Shown: piece by piece, positions 1 to 8,762 of the stretch
How the letters are laid out: each line of letters starts with the position of its first letter
Numbering within the stretch: position 1 is the stretch's first letter
NCBI GenBank assembly: GCA_050246595.1
Contig: JBFWVT010000012.1
Location: 1 to 64,000, forward strand
Direction of reading: 5' to 3'
Length of the DNA stretch: 64,000 bases
Origin: DATARH01 sp050246595
Lineage (GTDB): Bacteria > Pseudomonadota > Alphaproteobacteria > ATCC43930 > CGMCC-115725
Made by a program: the position numbers and the translations under genes
The notes under the pieces: generated by a model
Databases searched by the model: none
What the model was told of the DNA's origin: nothing
Seen by the model: the letters and a program-made list of their open reading frames with translations, nothing else

Positions 1-2187
1 GGCTCCGCCGCCGCCGTTCAGCGTGTCGTTGCCGGCCCCGCCGCTCAGCTCATTGGCCGCGGCGTTGCCGGTGATCGTGTTGTTGAGAGCGTTGCCTGTG
101 CCGTTGATCGCGGCCGCCCCGGTCAGGACCAGGTTCTCGACCTCGGCGCCAAGCGCATAGATCAGCGAACTTTGCACCGTATCGGTGCCGCCGCCCGCCG
201 CCTCGGTCACCGTGTCGCCGGCATTGTCGATGACATAGGTGTCGTTGCCGTTGCCGCCGCTCATCGCGTCCGCACCGGCCCCGCCATTGAGGATATCGTT
301 GCCGCCGCCGCCGTTGAGCGTATCGTTGCCCCCGCCGCCGTTCAGCACATTGGCCGCGGCGTTGCCGGTGATCGTGTTGGCGAGAGCGTTGCCCGTACCG
401 TTGATCGCGGCCGCACCGGTCAGGACCAGGTTCTCGACCTCGGCGCCAAGCGCATAGGTGATCGAACTGCGCACCGTATCGGTGCCGCCGCCCGCCGCCT
501 CGGTCACCGTGTCCCCGGCATTATCGACGACGTAGATGTCGTTGCCGGTGCCGCCGCTCATCGCGTCCGCACCGGCGCCGCCGTTCAGCGTATCGTTGCC
601 GCCGCCGCCGTTCAGCGTGTCGTTGCTGGCCCCGCCGCTCAGCGCATTGGCCGCGGCGTTGCCGGTGATCGTGTTGTTGAGAGCGTTGCCCGTGCCGTTG
701 ATCGCCGCCGCACCGCTCAGGACCAGGTTCTCGACCTCGGCACCGAGCGTGTAGGTGATCGCGCTGCGCACCGTGTCGATGCCGCCGGCTGCCGCCTCGG
801 TGACCGTGTCGCCGACATTGTCGACGAAGTACGTGTCGTTGCCGGCGCCGCCGATCAGCTGATCGGCACCCTGACCGCCGTTCAGCGTATCGTTGCCGCC
901 GCCGCCGCTCAGCACATTGGCCGCGTTGTTGCCGGTGATCGTGTTGTTGAGAGCGTTGCCTGTGCCGTTGATCGCGGCCGCCCCGGTCAGGACCAGGTTC
1001 TCCACCTCGGCGCCGAGCGTGTAGGTGATTGAACTTTGCACCGTGTCGGTGCCGCCGCCCGCCGCCTCGGTGACAGTGTCGCCGGCATTGTCGGCGACAT
1101 AGGTGTCGTTGCCGGTGCCGCCGCTCATCGCGTCCGAGCCGGCCCCGCCATTGAGGAGATCGTTGCCGCCGCCGCCGTTGAGTATGTCGTTTCCGGCGGC
1201 ACCGCTCAGCGCATTGGCCGCGGTGTTGCCGGTGATCGTGTTGTTGAGAGCGTTGCCCACGCCGCTGATTGCGGCCGCACCGGTCAGGACCAGGTTCTCG
1301 ACCTCGGCGCCAAGCGTGTAGGTGATCGCGCTGCGCACCGTGTCGATGCCGCCGGCCGCCGCCTCAGTCACCGTGTCCCCGGCGTTATCGACGGAATACG
1401 TATCATCCCCGGCGCCGCCGATCATGGCGTCAGCGCCGGCCCCGCCATTAAGGATATCGTTGCCGCCGCTGCTGTTGAGCGTGTCGTTTCCGGCGGCACC
1501 GCTCAGCGCATTGGTCGCGTTGTTGCCGATGATCGTGTTGGCGAGAGCGTTGCCCGTGCCGTTTATGGCGCCGACACCAGTCAGTTGCAGGTTCTCGAAC
1601 TCGGCAGCGAGCACATAGGTGATCGAGCTCGCCACCGTGTCGATGCCGCCGCCGGCCGCCTCGGTGACGGTGTCGCCGACATTATCGACAAAATACGTGT
1701 CGTTCCCGGCCCCGCCGATCAGCTGATCGGCACCCTGGCCGCCGTTCAGCGTGTCGTTGCCGCCGCCGCCGCTCAGCACATTGGCCGCAGTGTTGCCGGT
1801 GATCGTGTTGGCGAGAGCATTGCCCGTGCCGTCGATCGCGGCCGCACCGGTCAGGAGCAGGTTCTCGACCTCGGCGCCAAGCACATAGGTGATCGAGCTC
1901 ATCACCGTATCGGTGCCGCCGCCCGCTGCCTCGGTCACCGTATCGCCGGCATTGTCGACGAAATAAATGTCACTACCGGCCCCGCCGGTCATCGCGTCCG
2001 CGCCGGCGCCGCCGTCGAGCGAATCGCCCCCGTCATCGCCGAACAGGATGTCGTCGCCGGCCAGGGCCGAAATTATATCCGGTCCCGCCGTGACGCCGAC
2101 CACGTCGCTGAAACCGGGGGGCGGCACCAAGCCATCGCCCGCTCGATGGATGAAATCCCTGCCAATGCTACCGGTTACCGTGGCCAT
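1..2187 (-). CDS. RTX calcium-binding repeat protein, 3' end outside window
   Basis: Reading the minus strand from the ATG at 2187 gives 729 uninterrupted codons that run off the left edge, so the C-terminus is missing. After a short N-terminal segment (FIHRAGDG then PPPGF) the protein consists of RTX nonapeptides of the GGxGxDxLx type, alternating with a conserved block ending in DTV and continuing with a VENLxLTGAAAINGTGN-like stretch. RTX repeats bind calcium in the oxidising exterior, and such proteins are normally exported unfolded by a type I system; the export signal would lie in the missing part. Modules are 99 or 90 residues long, differing by one nonapeptide, in a regular order (see findings). 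The N-terminus is clearly paralogous to the RTX protein ending at 34902. A GAGAG-like ribosome site precedes the ATG. The specific function is unknown. No transporter genes lie in the window. Confidence 0.9.
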   Translation of the reverse strand, partial: MATVTGSIGRDFIHRAGDGLVPPPGFSDVVGVTAGPDIISALAGDDILFGDDGGDSLDGGAGADAMTGGAGSDIYFVDNAGDTVTEAAGGGTDTVMSSITYVLGAEVENLLLTGAAAIDGTGNALANTITGNTAANVLSGGGGNDTLNGGQGADQLIGGAGNDTYFVDNVGDTVTEAAGGGIDTVASSITYVLAAEFENLQLTGVGAINGTGNALANTIIGNNATNALSGAAGNDTLNSSGGNDILNGGAGADAMIGGAGDDTYSVDNAGDTVTEAAAGGIDTVRSAITYTLGAEVENLVLTGAAAISGVGNALNNTITGNTAANALSGAAGNDILNGGGGNDLLNGGAGSDAMSGGTGNDTYVADNAGDTVTEAAGGGTDTVQSSITYTLGAEVENLVLTGAAAINGTGNALNNTITGNNAANVLSGGGGNDTLNGGQGADQLIGGAGNDTYFVDNVGDTVTEAAAGGIDTVRSAITYTLGAEVENLVLSGAAAINGTGNALNNTITGNAAANALSGGASNDTLNGGGGNDTLNGGAGADAMSGGTGNDIYVVDNAGDTVTEAAGGGTDTVRSSITYALGAEVENLVLTGAAAINGTGNALANTITGNAAANVLNGGGGNDTLNGGGGNDILNGGAGADAMSGGNGNDTYVIDNAGDTVTEAAGGGTDTVQSSLIYALGAEVENLVLTGAAAINGTGNALNNTITGNAAANELSGGAGNDTLNGGGGA

Positions 2188-2591
2188 GTGCTGCTCTCAT
2201 CAGGTTTGGCGACTGCCCCGGTTGGAACAATCGATGTTACAGTTTGTGGCAGTTCCCATATCATTAGTAACAGAACGGCGTCAACAACTCTCCTAAAGAG
2301 CGTATTTCTTAACCTGATGGACGAGGAAGCCCCGCTCCTTCGCCATCTCGGTGGCGGATTATCGACTGGTTTGTTGGTCTTCCGGCTTTCGCCCCCGCGC
2401 CAGCTCGGCTCGTATGGCCTGCTTGCGGGAACAGCGCCGCTTCCGGCATGCCGTCGAGACGCCGCTCTCGATCGATTTGTCGCCAGGGCCTATATCCGGG
2501 GCGCGGTGATTGGCTGGCGGCGTGTATCCATTGAAATAGCCGCCAGCCGATGCCGCCGGGCCTGCTTTTGCCGATAATTTCTGGAGCCGCC
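2188..2591. other. Intergenic region between divergent RTX and dcp genes
   Basis: About 400 bases separate the two divergent genes and should hold both promoters. The half next to the RTX gene (about 2200-2320) is visibly more A/T-rich than the surroundings. I find no convincing gene here; open frames crossing it on the plus strand are extensions of antisense frames of the RTX repeats. No terminator or well-formed operator was recognised. Confidence 0.5.
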
Positions 2592-4631
2592 GTGTCCACC
2601 CTTGCCGACAACCCGCTGCTGCAATCCTGGGACACCCCGTTCGGATTGCCGCCCTTCGACCGGATAAGACCGGAGCATTTCCCGCCGGCCTTCGAGCGCG
2701 CGATGGCGGAGCACGAGGCCGAGATCGCAGCGATCGCGGCAACACCCGAGCCTCCGGATTTTGCGAATACGATCGAGGCGCTGGAGCGCAGCGGCAGAAC
2801 CCTGATCCGGATCGGCCGCGTCTTCGATAATCTGACATCGAGCGCGACCAATGAGGCGCTCGACGCGATCGACCGCGATTACGCGCCGCGTCTTGCCGCG
2901 CATCACACGCGCATAATGCTCGATCCGGCGCTGTTCGCCCGGATCGATGCGGTGTACCGGGCGCGCGGCACGCTCGGATTGGCGCCGGACCAGCAGCGCC
3001 TGCTCGAACGCCATCACCTGCGCTTTGCACGCGCCGGGGCGCTTCTCGGCCCGGAGCAAAAAACGCGCATGGCGGCAATAAACGAGCGTCTTGCGATCCT
3101 GCATACGCTGTTCGGGCAGAATGTACTGCATGACGAGGACGATTGGCAGCTTGTGCTCGCCGAAACCGATCTCGACGGGCTACCCGATTTCGCCCGTGCC
3201 GCCGCTGCCGCGGCTGCCGCCGAGCGCGGTCTTGCCGGCAAATACGTCATTACCTTGGCGCGCGCCTCGGTCGAGCCGTTTCTGACGTTCTCGGCGCGCC
3301 GCGATCTGCGCCGCACCGCCTGCGAGGCCTGGGCGGCGCGCGGCGAGCACGGTGGCGCTCATGACAACAGACCGTTGATCCGCGAGATCATGGAATTGCG
3401 CGCCGAGCAGGCGCGGTTGCTAGGCTACAAGACCTATGCCGATTACCGGCTCGACGATGCGATGGCGAAAACACCGGAGGCCGCGCGCGATCTGCTGCGG
3501 CAGGTCTGGGAACCGGCCCGGCGCAAGGCCGCCGAGGAGCGTGCCGAACTGGCCGAGGCGGCGCTGGCCGACGGAATGAACGAGCCGATCGCGAAGTGGG
3601 ACTGGCGCTACTACGCCGAAAAGGTCAGGCAACGGAAATACGCGCTCGACGAGGCCGAGCTGAAGCCGTTTTTTGTGCTCGACAACATGGTCCGGGCCGC
3701 GTTCGACACCGCCGGACGGTTGTTCGGCATCAGCTTTGTCGAGCGGACCGACTGTCCGCTGTACCATCCGGATTTGCGCGCCTACGAGGTGCGCGATATC
3801 GGGACCGGCCGCGCGATCGGGCTGTTTCTGCACGACAATTTTGCGCGTCCCGGCAAGCGCTCGGGCGCCTGGATGAGCAGCTATCGGGTGCAGCAGACGC
3901 TCGACGGCGAAGTGCTGCCGGTTGTCGTCAATAACAACAACTTCTCAAAGGGCGAACCGACGCTGTTGAGCTTTGACGACGCGCGCACGCTGTTTCACGA
4001 ATTCGGTCACGGGCTGCACGGGCTGCTGTCGCGGGTGCGCTATCCGTCGCAATCGGGCACCTCGGTGCGGCGCGATTTTGTCGAGTTTCCGTCGCAAATC
4101 TTCGAGCATTGGCTCGACGTGCCGGAAAACCTGCGCCGCCATGCCCGGCATTACCGCACCGGCGAACCGCTCCCGGAGGCGCTGCTCGAACGGCTGCTTG
4201 CTTCGCGCAACTTCAACCAGGGTTTTGCCACGGTCGAGTACACTTCCTGCGCGCTGCTGGACCTCGATCTGCATGCGCGGCCCGATCCGGCCGGGATCGA
4301 TATCGAGGCGTTCGAAACGGATTTTCTTGCCAGGCTCGGGATGCCGGAAGAGATCGGGTTGCGCCACCGTCCGGCGCATTTCCAGCATCTGTTCGCCGGC
4401 AGCGGCTACGCGGCCGGGTACTACGCCTATCTGTGGGCCGAGGTGCTCGATGCCGACGGGTTTGCCGCCTTTGCCGAGAAGGGCGATCCGTTCGACCCCG
4501 ATCTGGCGGCGCGGCTGAAGGCGATCTACAGCGCCGGCGATACCGAGGACCCGATGACGCTCTATCGCGCCTTCCGCGGCCGCGACCCGGCGATCGGGGC
4601 ATTGCTGGAGCAGCGCGGCCTGACCGGGTAG
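2592..4631 (+). CDS. dcp: Peptidyl-dipeptidase Dcp, M3 family zinc metallopeptidase
   Basis: The 679-residue product matches the length and layout of Dcp, an M3A metallopeptidase that removes C-terminal dipeptides from oligopeptides in cytoplasm or periplasm. The zinc site is visible as HEFGH (H469, E470, H473), with E498 in DFVEFPSQ as the third ligand. The C-terminal YRAFRGRDP and LLEQRGL motifs are typical of Dcp rather than oligopeptidase A. I chose the GTG at 2592 because GGAG lies five bases upstream and the homologous part begins at once (STLADNPLL); an in-frame ATG at 2550 would add 14 unrelated residues. No signal peptide is seen. It converges on the penicillin-binding protein gene. 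Oligopeptidase A is the main alternative name. Confidence 0.92.
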   Translation: MSTLADNPLLQSWDTPFGLPPFDRIRPEHFPPAFERAMAEHEAEIAAIAATPEPPDFANTIEALERSGRTLIRIGRVFDNLTSSATNEALDAIDRDYAPRLAAHHTRIMLDPALFARIDAVYRARGTLGLAPDQQRLLERHHLRFARAGALLGPEQKTRMAAINERLAILHTLFGQNVLHDEDDWQLVLAETDLDGLPDFARAAAAAAAAERGLAGKYVITLARASVEPFLTFSARRDLRRTACEAWAARGEHGGAHDNRPLIREIMELRAEQARLLGYKTYADYRLDDAMAKTPEAARDLLRQVWEPARRKAAEERAELAEAALADGMNEPIAKWDWRYYAEKVRQRKYALDEAELKPFFVLDNMVRAAFDTAGRLFGISFVERTDCPLYHPDLRAYEVRDIGTGRAIGLFLHDNFARPGKRSGAWMSSYRVQQTLDGEVLPVVVNNNNFSKGEPTLLSFDDARTLFHEFGHGLHGLLSRVRYPSQSGTSVRRDFVEFPSQIFEHWLDVPENLRRHARHYRTGEPLPEALLERLLASRNFNQGFATVEYTSCALLDLDLHARPDPAGIDIEAFETDFLARLGMPEEIGLRHRPAHFQHLFAGSGYAAGYYAYLWAEVLDADGFAAFAEKGDPFDPDLAARLKAIYSAGDTEDPMTLYRAFRGRDPAIGALLEQRGLTG

Positions 4632-4679
4632 CAGTCTATGGCACGGGTAGAGAAAAGCCTGCCGGCGGTCCTGCCCACT

Positions 4680-4703
4680 CCCTCCCCCGCAAGCGGGGGA
4701 GGG
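4680..4703. repeat. Perfect palindrome of the CCCTCCCCCGC family, between convergent genes
   Basis: An 11-bp perfect stem (CCCTCCCCCGC) with an AA loop lies between the convergent dcp and penicillin-binding protein genes, followed by a G-rich tract. The same palindrome recurs near 39290. It may act as a bidirectional transcription barrier, though there is no T tract. Confidence 0.7.
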
Positions 4704-4774
4704 CCGGGGTGGGGGTGCGGTCATGAAAGTGGGGGTCGGGGCCTCGGAAAAGCCCGATTTGCAGGCGCTCAGCA

Positions 4775-6826
4775 TCAGTTGTGCGGCGCCGGGCCGGGAT
4801 AGCGATCACCGCTATATGGTGCCGCTCCGGAAACATCTCGTGCCTGCGGCTCCGCCGCGCCGGTGAGCCAGCCGAGCAGCCGATCGAGCGCCGACCCGTC
4901 GCCCGCCTCGGACGGTCCCCTGTCGCGCGACACCGGACCGCTCGGCAGCGGCCGCGCCGGCGTTCCGCGCGTCGCCTCCAGCATGAAGTTGCGCCAGGCA
5001 ACGGCCGGCAAGGTGCCGCCTGTCACCTTGTTCATCGGCGTATTGTCGTCATTGCCGAGCCACACGCCGGCGACCAGCTCGGCCGTGTAGCCGATAAACC
5101 AGGCGTCGCGGTATTCCTGCGTGGTGCCGGTCTTGCCGGCGGCCGGCCGCCCCAGAGCGGCATTTCTGCCCGTGCCATGGGTCATTACGCCGGCCAGCAT
5201 CCGGTTCATCGCGCCGACCAGTTCGGGAGCGATGACGCGCCCCGCCCCGGTTCCGGCCCGGTGATACAGAATGTTCCCGTTAGTATCCCAGATATCGGTG
5301 ATGCCGTAGGCGAGGCTGCCATAGCCGCCATTCGCGAACGGCGCGTAACCCGAGACCAGCTCCAGCAGGTTGACCTCGTTGGTGCCGAGCGCGAGACTGG
5401 CGTCGCGCGCCAGATCGGAGGCGATCCCGAGCCGGTTCGCGGTGGCGATCACACGGCCGATGCCGGCGCGCTGCGCGACCTGCGCCGCCACCGTGTTGAC
5501 CGACTGCGCCACCGCCGTCGCCAGCGTCATCTCGCCCTGGTAGCGGTTCGAGTAATTGTGCGGCTGCCAGTTGCCGATACGGATCGGCGCATCGACGACA
5601 CGGTCCTGCGGGCGCAGACCCGCTTCCAGCCCGGCGAGATAGACAAACGGCTTGAACGCCGAGCCGGGCTGGCGCTGCGCCTGGGTAGCACGGTTGAACT
5701 GGCTGCGCCCGTAATCGCGCCCGCCGACCATCGCCAGCACCGCGCCGTCCGTCGCTATCGCGACCAGGGCACCCTGCCCGACGCGATACCGGGCGCCATG
5801 CCGCGCCAATATGTCGGTCACGGCGTTTTCGGCGATCGCTTGCAGCCGCGGGTCCAGCGTCGTGCGCACGATCAGGTCGCGTCTGCCGGCACCGGCCAGC
5901 TCGCGGAGCTGCTCGGTGATCCAGTCGGCGAAATAGCGCGGTCCCGGCCGGCTGCTCGGCACGACCGCGAAACCGTGCTTCTCGGCGGCATCGGCCTGGG
6001 CGCGGGTGATAAAGCCGGCCTCGACCATATTGTCCAGCACCTGCAACGCGCGCCCGGCGGCAGCTTCGGGGTCGCGCGCCGGGTTGAGCCGGCTCGGCGC
6101 TCGGATCAGTCCCGCGATGACGGCGCTTTCGAACAGCGTGAGCTTTGCCGCCGATTTGCCGAAATAGCGATCCGCCGCCGCGTCAACCCCGTAAGTCCCG
6201 GCGCCTAGATAGACGCGGTTCAGATAGATTTCGAGGATCTGGTCCTTGGTAAAGCGATGCTCAAGCCACAGCGCGAGCAGCATCTCGCGGATCTTGCGCG
6301 AAATGTTGCGATCCGGGCTCAGAAACAGGACCTTCGCGAGCTGTTGCGTGATCGTGCTGCCGCCCTGGAGAACCTCGCCGGCCCGGACATTGGTCACCGC
6401 GGCGCGCAGAATGCCGATCGGATCGAGGCCGAAATGGCTGTAGAACCGGCGGTCCTCGGCCGCCAGAACGGCGTGCGGCAGGTAGGGCGACATCTCGCGC
6501 AGCGACAGCGGCTTGCCGAACAGATCGCCAAAACTGCCGATCAGACTGTCATCCTCGGCCAGCACCGTAACGCTCGGCCGGCGCTCGGCTGAGGCGAGCT
6601 GGCTGGTATCCGGCAGGGTCAGCGCGAAATAGCCGAGGACGCCCCCGCCGATAATGAGGCCCCAGAGAAAAAGGAGCACCGACAGCCGGAGCACGGCGCT
6701 TCGCCACGAGCGGCGCGCGGGGGCGGTGCGACGAGCGCGGTTCGCCGGACCGCGCGGCGGCGCCGATCCGCGAGGCCGTTCGCCGCGCTCGATACGCAGC
6801 GGGCGGGGTTTACCCACGGCTTGCAT
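4775..6826 (-). CDS. Bifunctional penicillin-binding protein, PBP1A family
   Basis: This 683-residue class A penicillin-binding protein polymerises and cross-links peptidoglycan at the outer face of the inner membrane. A basic cytoplasmic N-terminus (residues 1-43) precedes one membrane anchor (about 44-70). The GT51 glycosyltransferase domain shows EDRRFYSHFG with catalytic E124, GGSTITQQLAK (155-165) and the R-x-I-x-E-type motif. The transpeptidase domain has the full set of active-site motifs: SAFK (nucleophile S389, K392), SVN (442-444) and KTGT (565-568). The length is shorter than the roughly 800-residue enterobacterial PBP1A, lacking the OB-like insert, as in many alphaproteobacterial paralogues. 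The ATG at 6826 follows GGCGGA. The C-terminal tail after about 650 is low-complexity and Pro/Gly-rich. Confidence 0.94.
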   Translation of the reverse strand: MQAVGKPRPLRIERGERPRGSAPPRGPANRARRTAPARRSWRSAVLRLSVLLFLWGLIIGGGVLGYFALTLPDTSQLASAERRPSVTVLAEDDSLIGSFGDLFGKPLSLREMSPYLPHAVLAAEDRRFYSHFGLDPIGILRAAVTNVRAGEVLQGGSTITQQLAKVLFLSPDRNISRKIREMLLALWLEHRFTKDQILEIYLNRVYLGAGTYGVDAAADRYFGKSAAKLTLFESAVIAGLIRAPSRLNPARDPEAAAGRALQVLDNMVEAGFITRAQADAAEKHGFAVVPSSRPGPRYFADWITEQLRELAGAGRRDLIVRTTLDPRLQAIAENAVTDILARHGARYRVGQGALVAIATDGAVLAMVGGRDYGRSQFNRATQAQRQPGSAFKPFVYLAGLEAGLRPQDRVVDAPIRIGNWQPHNYSNRYQGEMTLATAVAQSVNTVAAQVAQRAGIGRVIATANRLGIASDLARDASLALGTNEVNLLELVSGYAPFANGGYGSLAYGITDIWDTNGNILYHRAGTGAGRVIAPELVGAMNRMLAGVMTHGTGRNAALGRPAAGKTGTTQEYRDAWFIGYTAELVAGVWLGNDDNTPMNKVTGGTLPAVAWRNFMLEATRGTPARPLPSGPVSRDRGPSEAGDGSALDRLLGWLTGAAEPQARDVSGAAPYSGDRYPGPAPHN

Positions 6827-7012
6827 TTCCGCCCGCGGCTGCTGCCCGGGCCATCCCGTTCATGATTCCCCGCCCCGCCCCTGAGAATTTTCAGCGCCGG
6901 CGGATTATAGGCCGTAAAACCCGCGGCAGTCCCGCGGCTGCATAGGGAACCGCTCGGGCGCGGCGATGTTTCGACAACGCGATCCATCATTCCATCATTG
7001 CGGAGCGGCTCG

Positions 7013-7369
7013 ATGCCGAACACGCTCGCCTCCGGGCGTTCAGGAACAAACATTGGAAACGCCGAGCGAATCGGGTCGGCCGCGCTCGGCGCCGTGCTGG
7101 TCGGCCGGGCGCTGCTGCGGCCGTCATTCGGGCGTGTGATCCTCGGCCTGGGCGGCGCGGCGCTGCTCCAGCGCGGCCTGTCCGGTCATTGCTCGCTGTA
7201 TCAGAGGCTTGGCGTGAACACCGCCGAACCCGGTCGCGCCGGCCGCGACTCCATCGATGACGACCCGGTCGAACTGGCCTCGGACGACAGTTTTCCGGCT
7301 AGCGATCCGCCGTCCTGGACGCCGGTCACCGGCACCGTCCGCAGGCGGAGAGGTCTTCCGCCCGGATAG
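7013..7369 (+). CDS. DUF2892 (YgaP-like) small membrane protein
   Basis: The 118-residue protein has the DUF2892 signature: two short hydrophobic segments (about residues 18-50) followed by the GHCSLYQRLGVNT motif. A C-terminal acidic segment DPVELASDDSFPASDPPSW is a pattern I associate with alphaproteobacterial members. The family is an inner-membrane segment also found fused to rhodanese in YgaP; the function of stand-alone members is unknown. The ATG at 7013 is preceded by GGAG seven bases upstream, so an upstream TTG at 6998 is less likely. It runs into a strong bidirectional terminator at 7428. Confidence 0.8.
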   Translation: MPNTLASGRSGTNIGNAERIGSAALGAVLVGRALLRPSFGRVILGLGGAALLQRGLSGHCSLYQRLGVNTAEPGRAGRDSIDDDPVELASDDSFPASDPPSWTPVTGTVRRRRGLPPG

Positions 7370-7427
7370 GATCGGCCGTCGACACCGCCGCGTATCCGAA
7401 CGGGTCTCACAGTAGTACGCCATTGAC

Positions 7428-7457
7428 AAAGCCGGGCGAGAACCCTCGCCCGGCTTT
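7428..7457. terminator. Bidirectional rho-independent terminator
   Basis: A perfect 13-bp stem (7428-7440 with 7445-7457) with an AACC loop begins with AAA and ends with TTT, so it can act in both directions. It separates the convergent genes ending at 7369 (+) and 7478 (-). Confidence 0.85.
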
Positions 7458-7477
7458 CCGATTGCGGCATCGGCAGG

Positions 7478-7918
7478 TTAGCGGGAGCCGGACCCCGCCC
7501 CGCCGGTCCCTCCCGAGCCACCGGTTCCGCCAGCGCCGCCGGTGCCCGTCGTGCCGGCGCCGCTGCTCCCGCCGCCCATCGAACCGCTGCCGCTGGTGCC
7601 GAGGCCGCCAGTACCGGTCGTGCCGGCGCCGCTGCTCCCGCCGCCAACCGATCCGGCGCCGGTTGTGCCCGTGCCGGTCATGCCGGTGCCGCTGCTTCTG
7701 CCACTCATCGAACCGCTGCCGCCGCTGCCGGCGCCGAGCGTGCTTCCGCCTGTTCCGGAGGTGGTGCCGGCCGTACCGCTCGCGCCGCCGGTACCGGCTC
7801 CCACGCCGGAGCTGCTGCCATTGCTGCGCCAAGTCCCGCTGGTTTGTGCGTGCGCGAGAGCAGCGGTGGCGGTGAGAAGACCAACGACCAGAGCCGTGCG
7901 TTTAACGCTGTTCCACAT
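7478..7918 (-). CDS. Secreted Gly/Ser/Thr-rich low-complexity protein
   Basis: The 146-residue product begins with a clear signal peptide (MWNSVKRTALVVGLLTATAA, cleavage probably after AHAQ). Almost all of the rest is Gly, Ser, Thr and Ala, with partial internal repeats such as GGGSSGAGTTGTGG occurring twice. The ATG at 7918 has AGGA about nine bases upstream; an in-frame extension to 8110 gives no signal peptide and is rejected. Such proteins are common but poorly annotated in alphaproteobacteria, and composition-based matches to glycine-rich cell-wall proteins would not be meaningful. It is probably periplasmic or extracellular. Function unknown. Confidence 0.65.
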   Translation of the reverse strand: MWNSVKRTALVVGLLTATAALAHAQTSGTWRSNGSSSGVGAGTGGASGTAGTTSGTGGSTLGAGSGGSGSMSGRSSGTGMTGTGTTGAGSVGGGSSGAGTTGTGGLGTSGSGSMGGGSSGAGTTGTGGAGGTGGSGGTGGAGSGSR

Positions 7919-8279
7919 CGGTTGTTGTCCTGCATGGTTGACAATTGCGGAGGCGGAAATCATGCGCCGCCTGTAAAAGGTACGATCGCTCGAGCCGCGT
8001 ACCGGCTTTCCGGGGCGTACCGGGAAGGCCGCATCGGCGGCGGCACATGCATCAACAGACCGTCGCAGGAATTCATTTCCTTCATGCATTATATGCTTTG
8101 AACAAAGCAAGACGATTAAACTTCAACGCTCTTTGCTTTGCATAAATCAAGAAACGGTCCCGCAGGCTGGTCCGGGACGGGATACCCGTCGCCGAGCGGT
8201 CAAACGGAACCCGGTCCTGACCGGCGCCGATCCGTGCTAGGCTGCGCCGCGGTTCAGAACATCGCCGCCGAGGTCAGAA
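7919..8279. promoter_or_regulatory. Divergent intergenic region with A/T-rich palindrome
   Basis: The 360-base gap between divergent genes contains an A/T-rich island (about 8085-8160). Within it is the perfect palindrome GCTTTG-AA-CAAAGC at 8095-8108, and a related CTTTGCTTTGC sequence near 8131-8141. These could be operators or promoter elements for one or both genes. No convincing coding frame is present, and no experimental basis exists for the assignment. Confidence 0.3.
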
Positions 8280-8738
8280 ATGCCCGAAATCCGCACCAGG
8301 CACCTGTTCGACATGGCATTGCAGGTGTCCGGCATGCAGCCGGTCGGCGCCACGCCAAACGGCAACCGCCGCATCGGCCTGGTCGCGGGCGGCAATTTCG
8401 CGGGCGAGCGGCTGCGCGGCACGGTGCTGCCGGGCGGCGCCGACTGGATCATCGCCCGCCCCGACGGCGTTACGACGCTCGATGTGCGCCTCGTGCTGCA
8501 AACCGATGACGGCGCGGCAATCGGCATGACCTATCGCGGGCTGCGGCACGGGCCGGCGGAAATCATGCAGCGCCTCGACCGCGGCGAGAAGGTCGATCCG
8601 TCGCAATATTATTTCCGCACCGCGATCATGTTCGAGACCGCTGCGGCGACATACGACTGGCTCAACCGCATCTTCGCGATCGGCACCGGCAGCCGCCCGC
8701 CCGAGGGTCCGGTCTATCAGATCTACGAGGTACTCTGA
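8280..8738 (+). CDS. DUF3237 domain-containing protein
   Basis: The 152-residue protein is a full-length DUF3237 (UPF0311) member, with the typical beginning (HLFDMALQVS, then GxNRRIGLVAGGNFAGERL) and the central DVRLVLQTDDGAAIGMTYRG motif. The family forms small beta-barrels of unknown biochemical role that often sit beside catabolic genes. Here it stands 24 bases upstream of a CoA-transferase gene, followed by a flavin-dependent oxidoreductase, suggesting a common transcript for degradation of an unknown carboxylic or aromatic compound. Confidence 0.85.
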   Translation: MPEIRTRHLFDMALQVSGMQPVGATPNGNRRIGLVAGGNFAGERLRGTVLPGGADWIIARPDGVTTLDVRLVLQTDDGAAIGMTYRGLRHGPAEIMQRLDRGEKVDPSQYYFRTAIMFETAAATYDWLNRIFAIGTGSRPPEGPVYQIYEVL

Positions 8739-8762
8739 GCCGGCCGGCGACAGGAGAACCGC

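Noticed and set aside
1..2187. Tandem repeats as a possible CRISPR array
   Set aside because: The repeat period is 270-297 bp and encodes RTX protein modules; there are no short repeats with unique spacers.
172..2577. Long plus-strand open frames opposite the RTX gene
   Set aside because: They are antisense frames of the repeat; their products repeat the same periodicity, and the minus strand shows clear RTX motifs in one uninterrupted frame with a ribosome site.
4781..6208. 475-codon plus-strand frame opposite the penicillin-binding protein
   Set aside because: The opposite strand carries all penicillin-binding protein motifs; this is an antisense frame.
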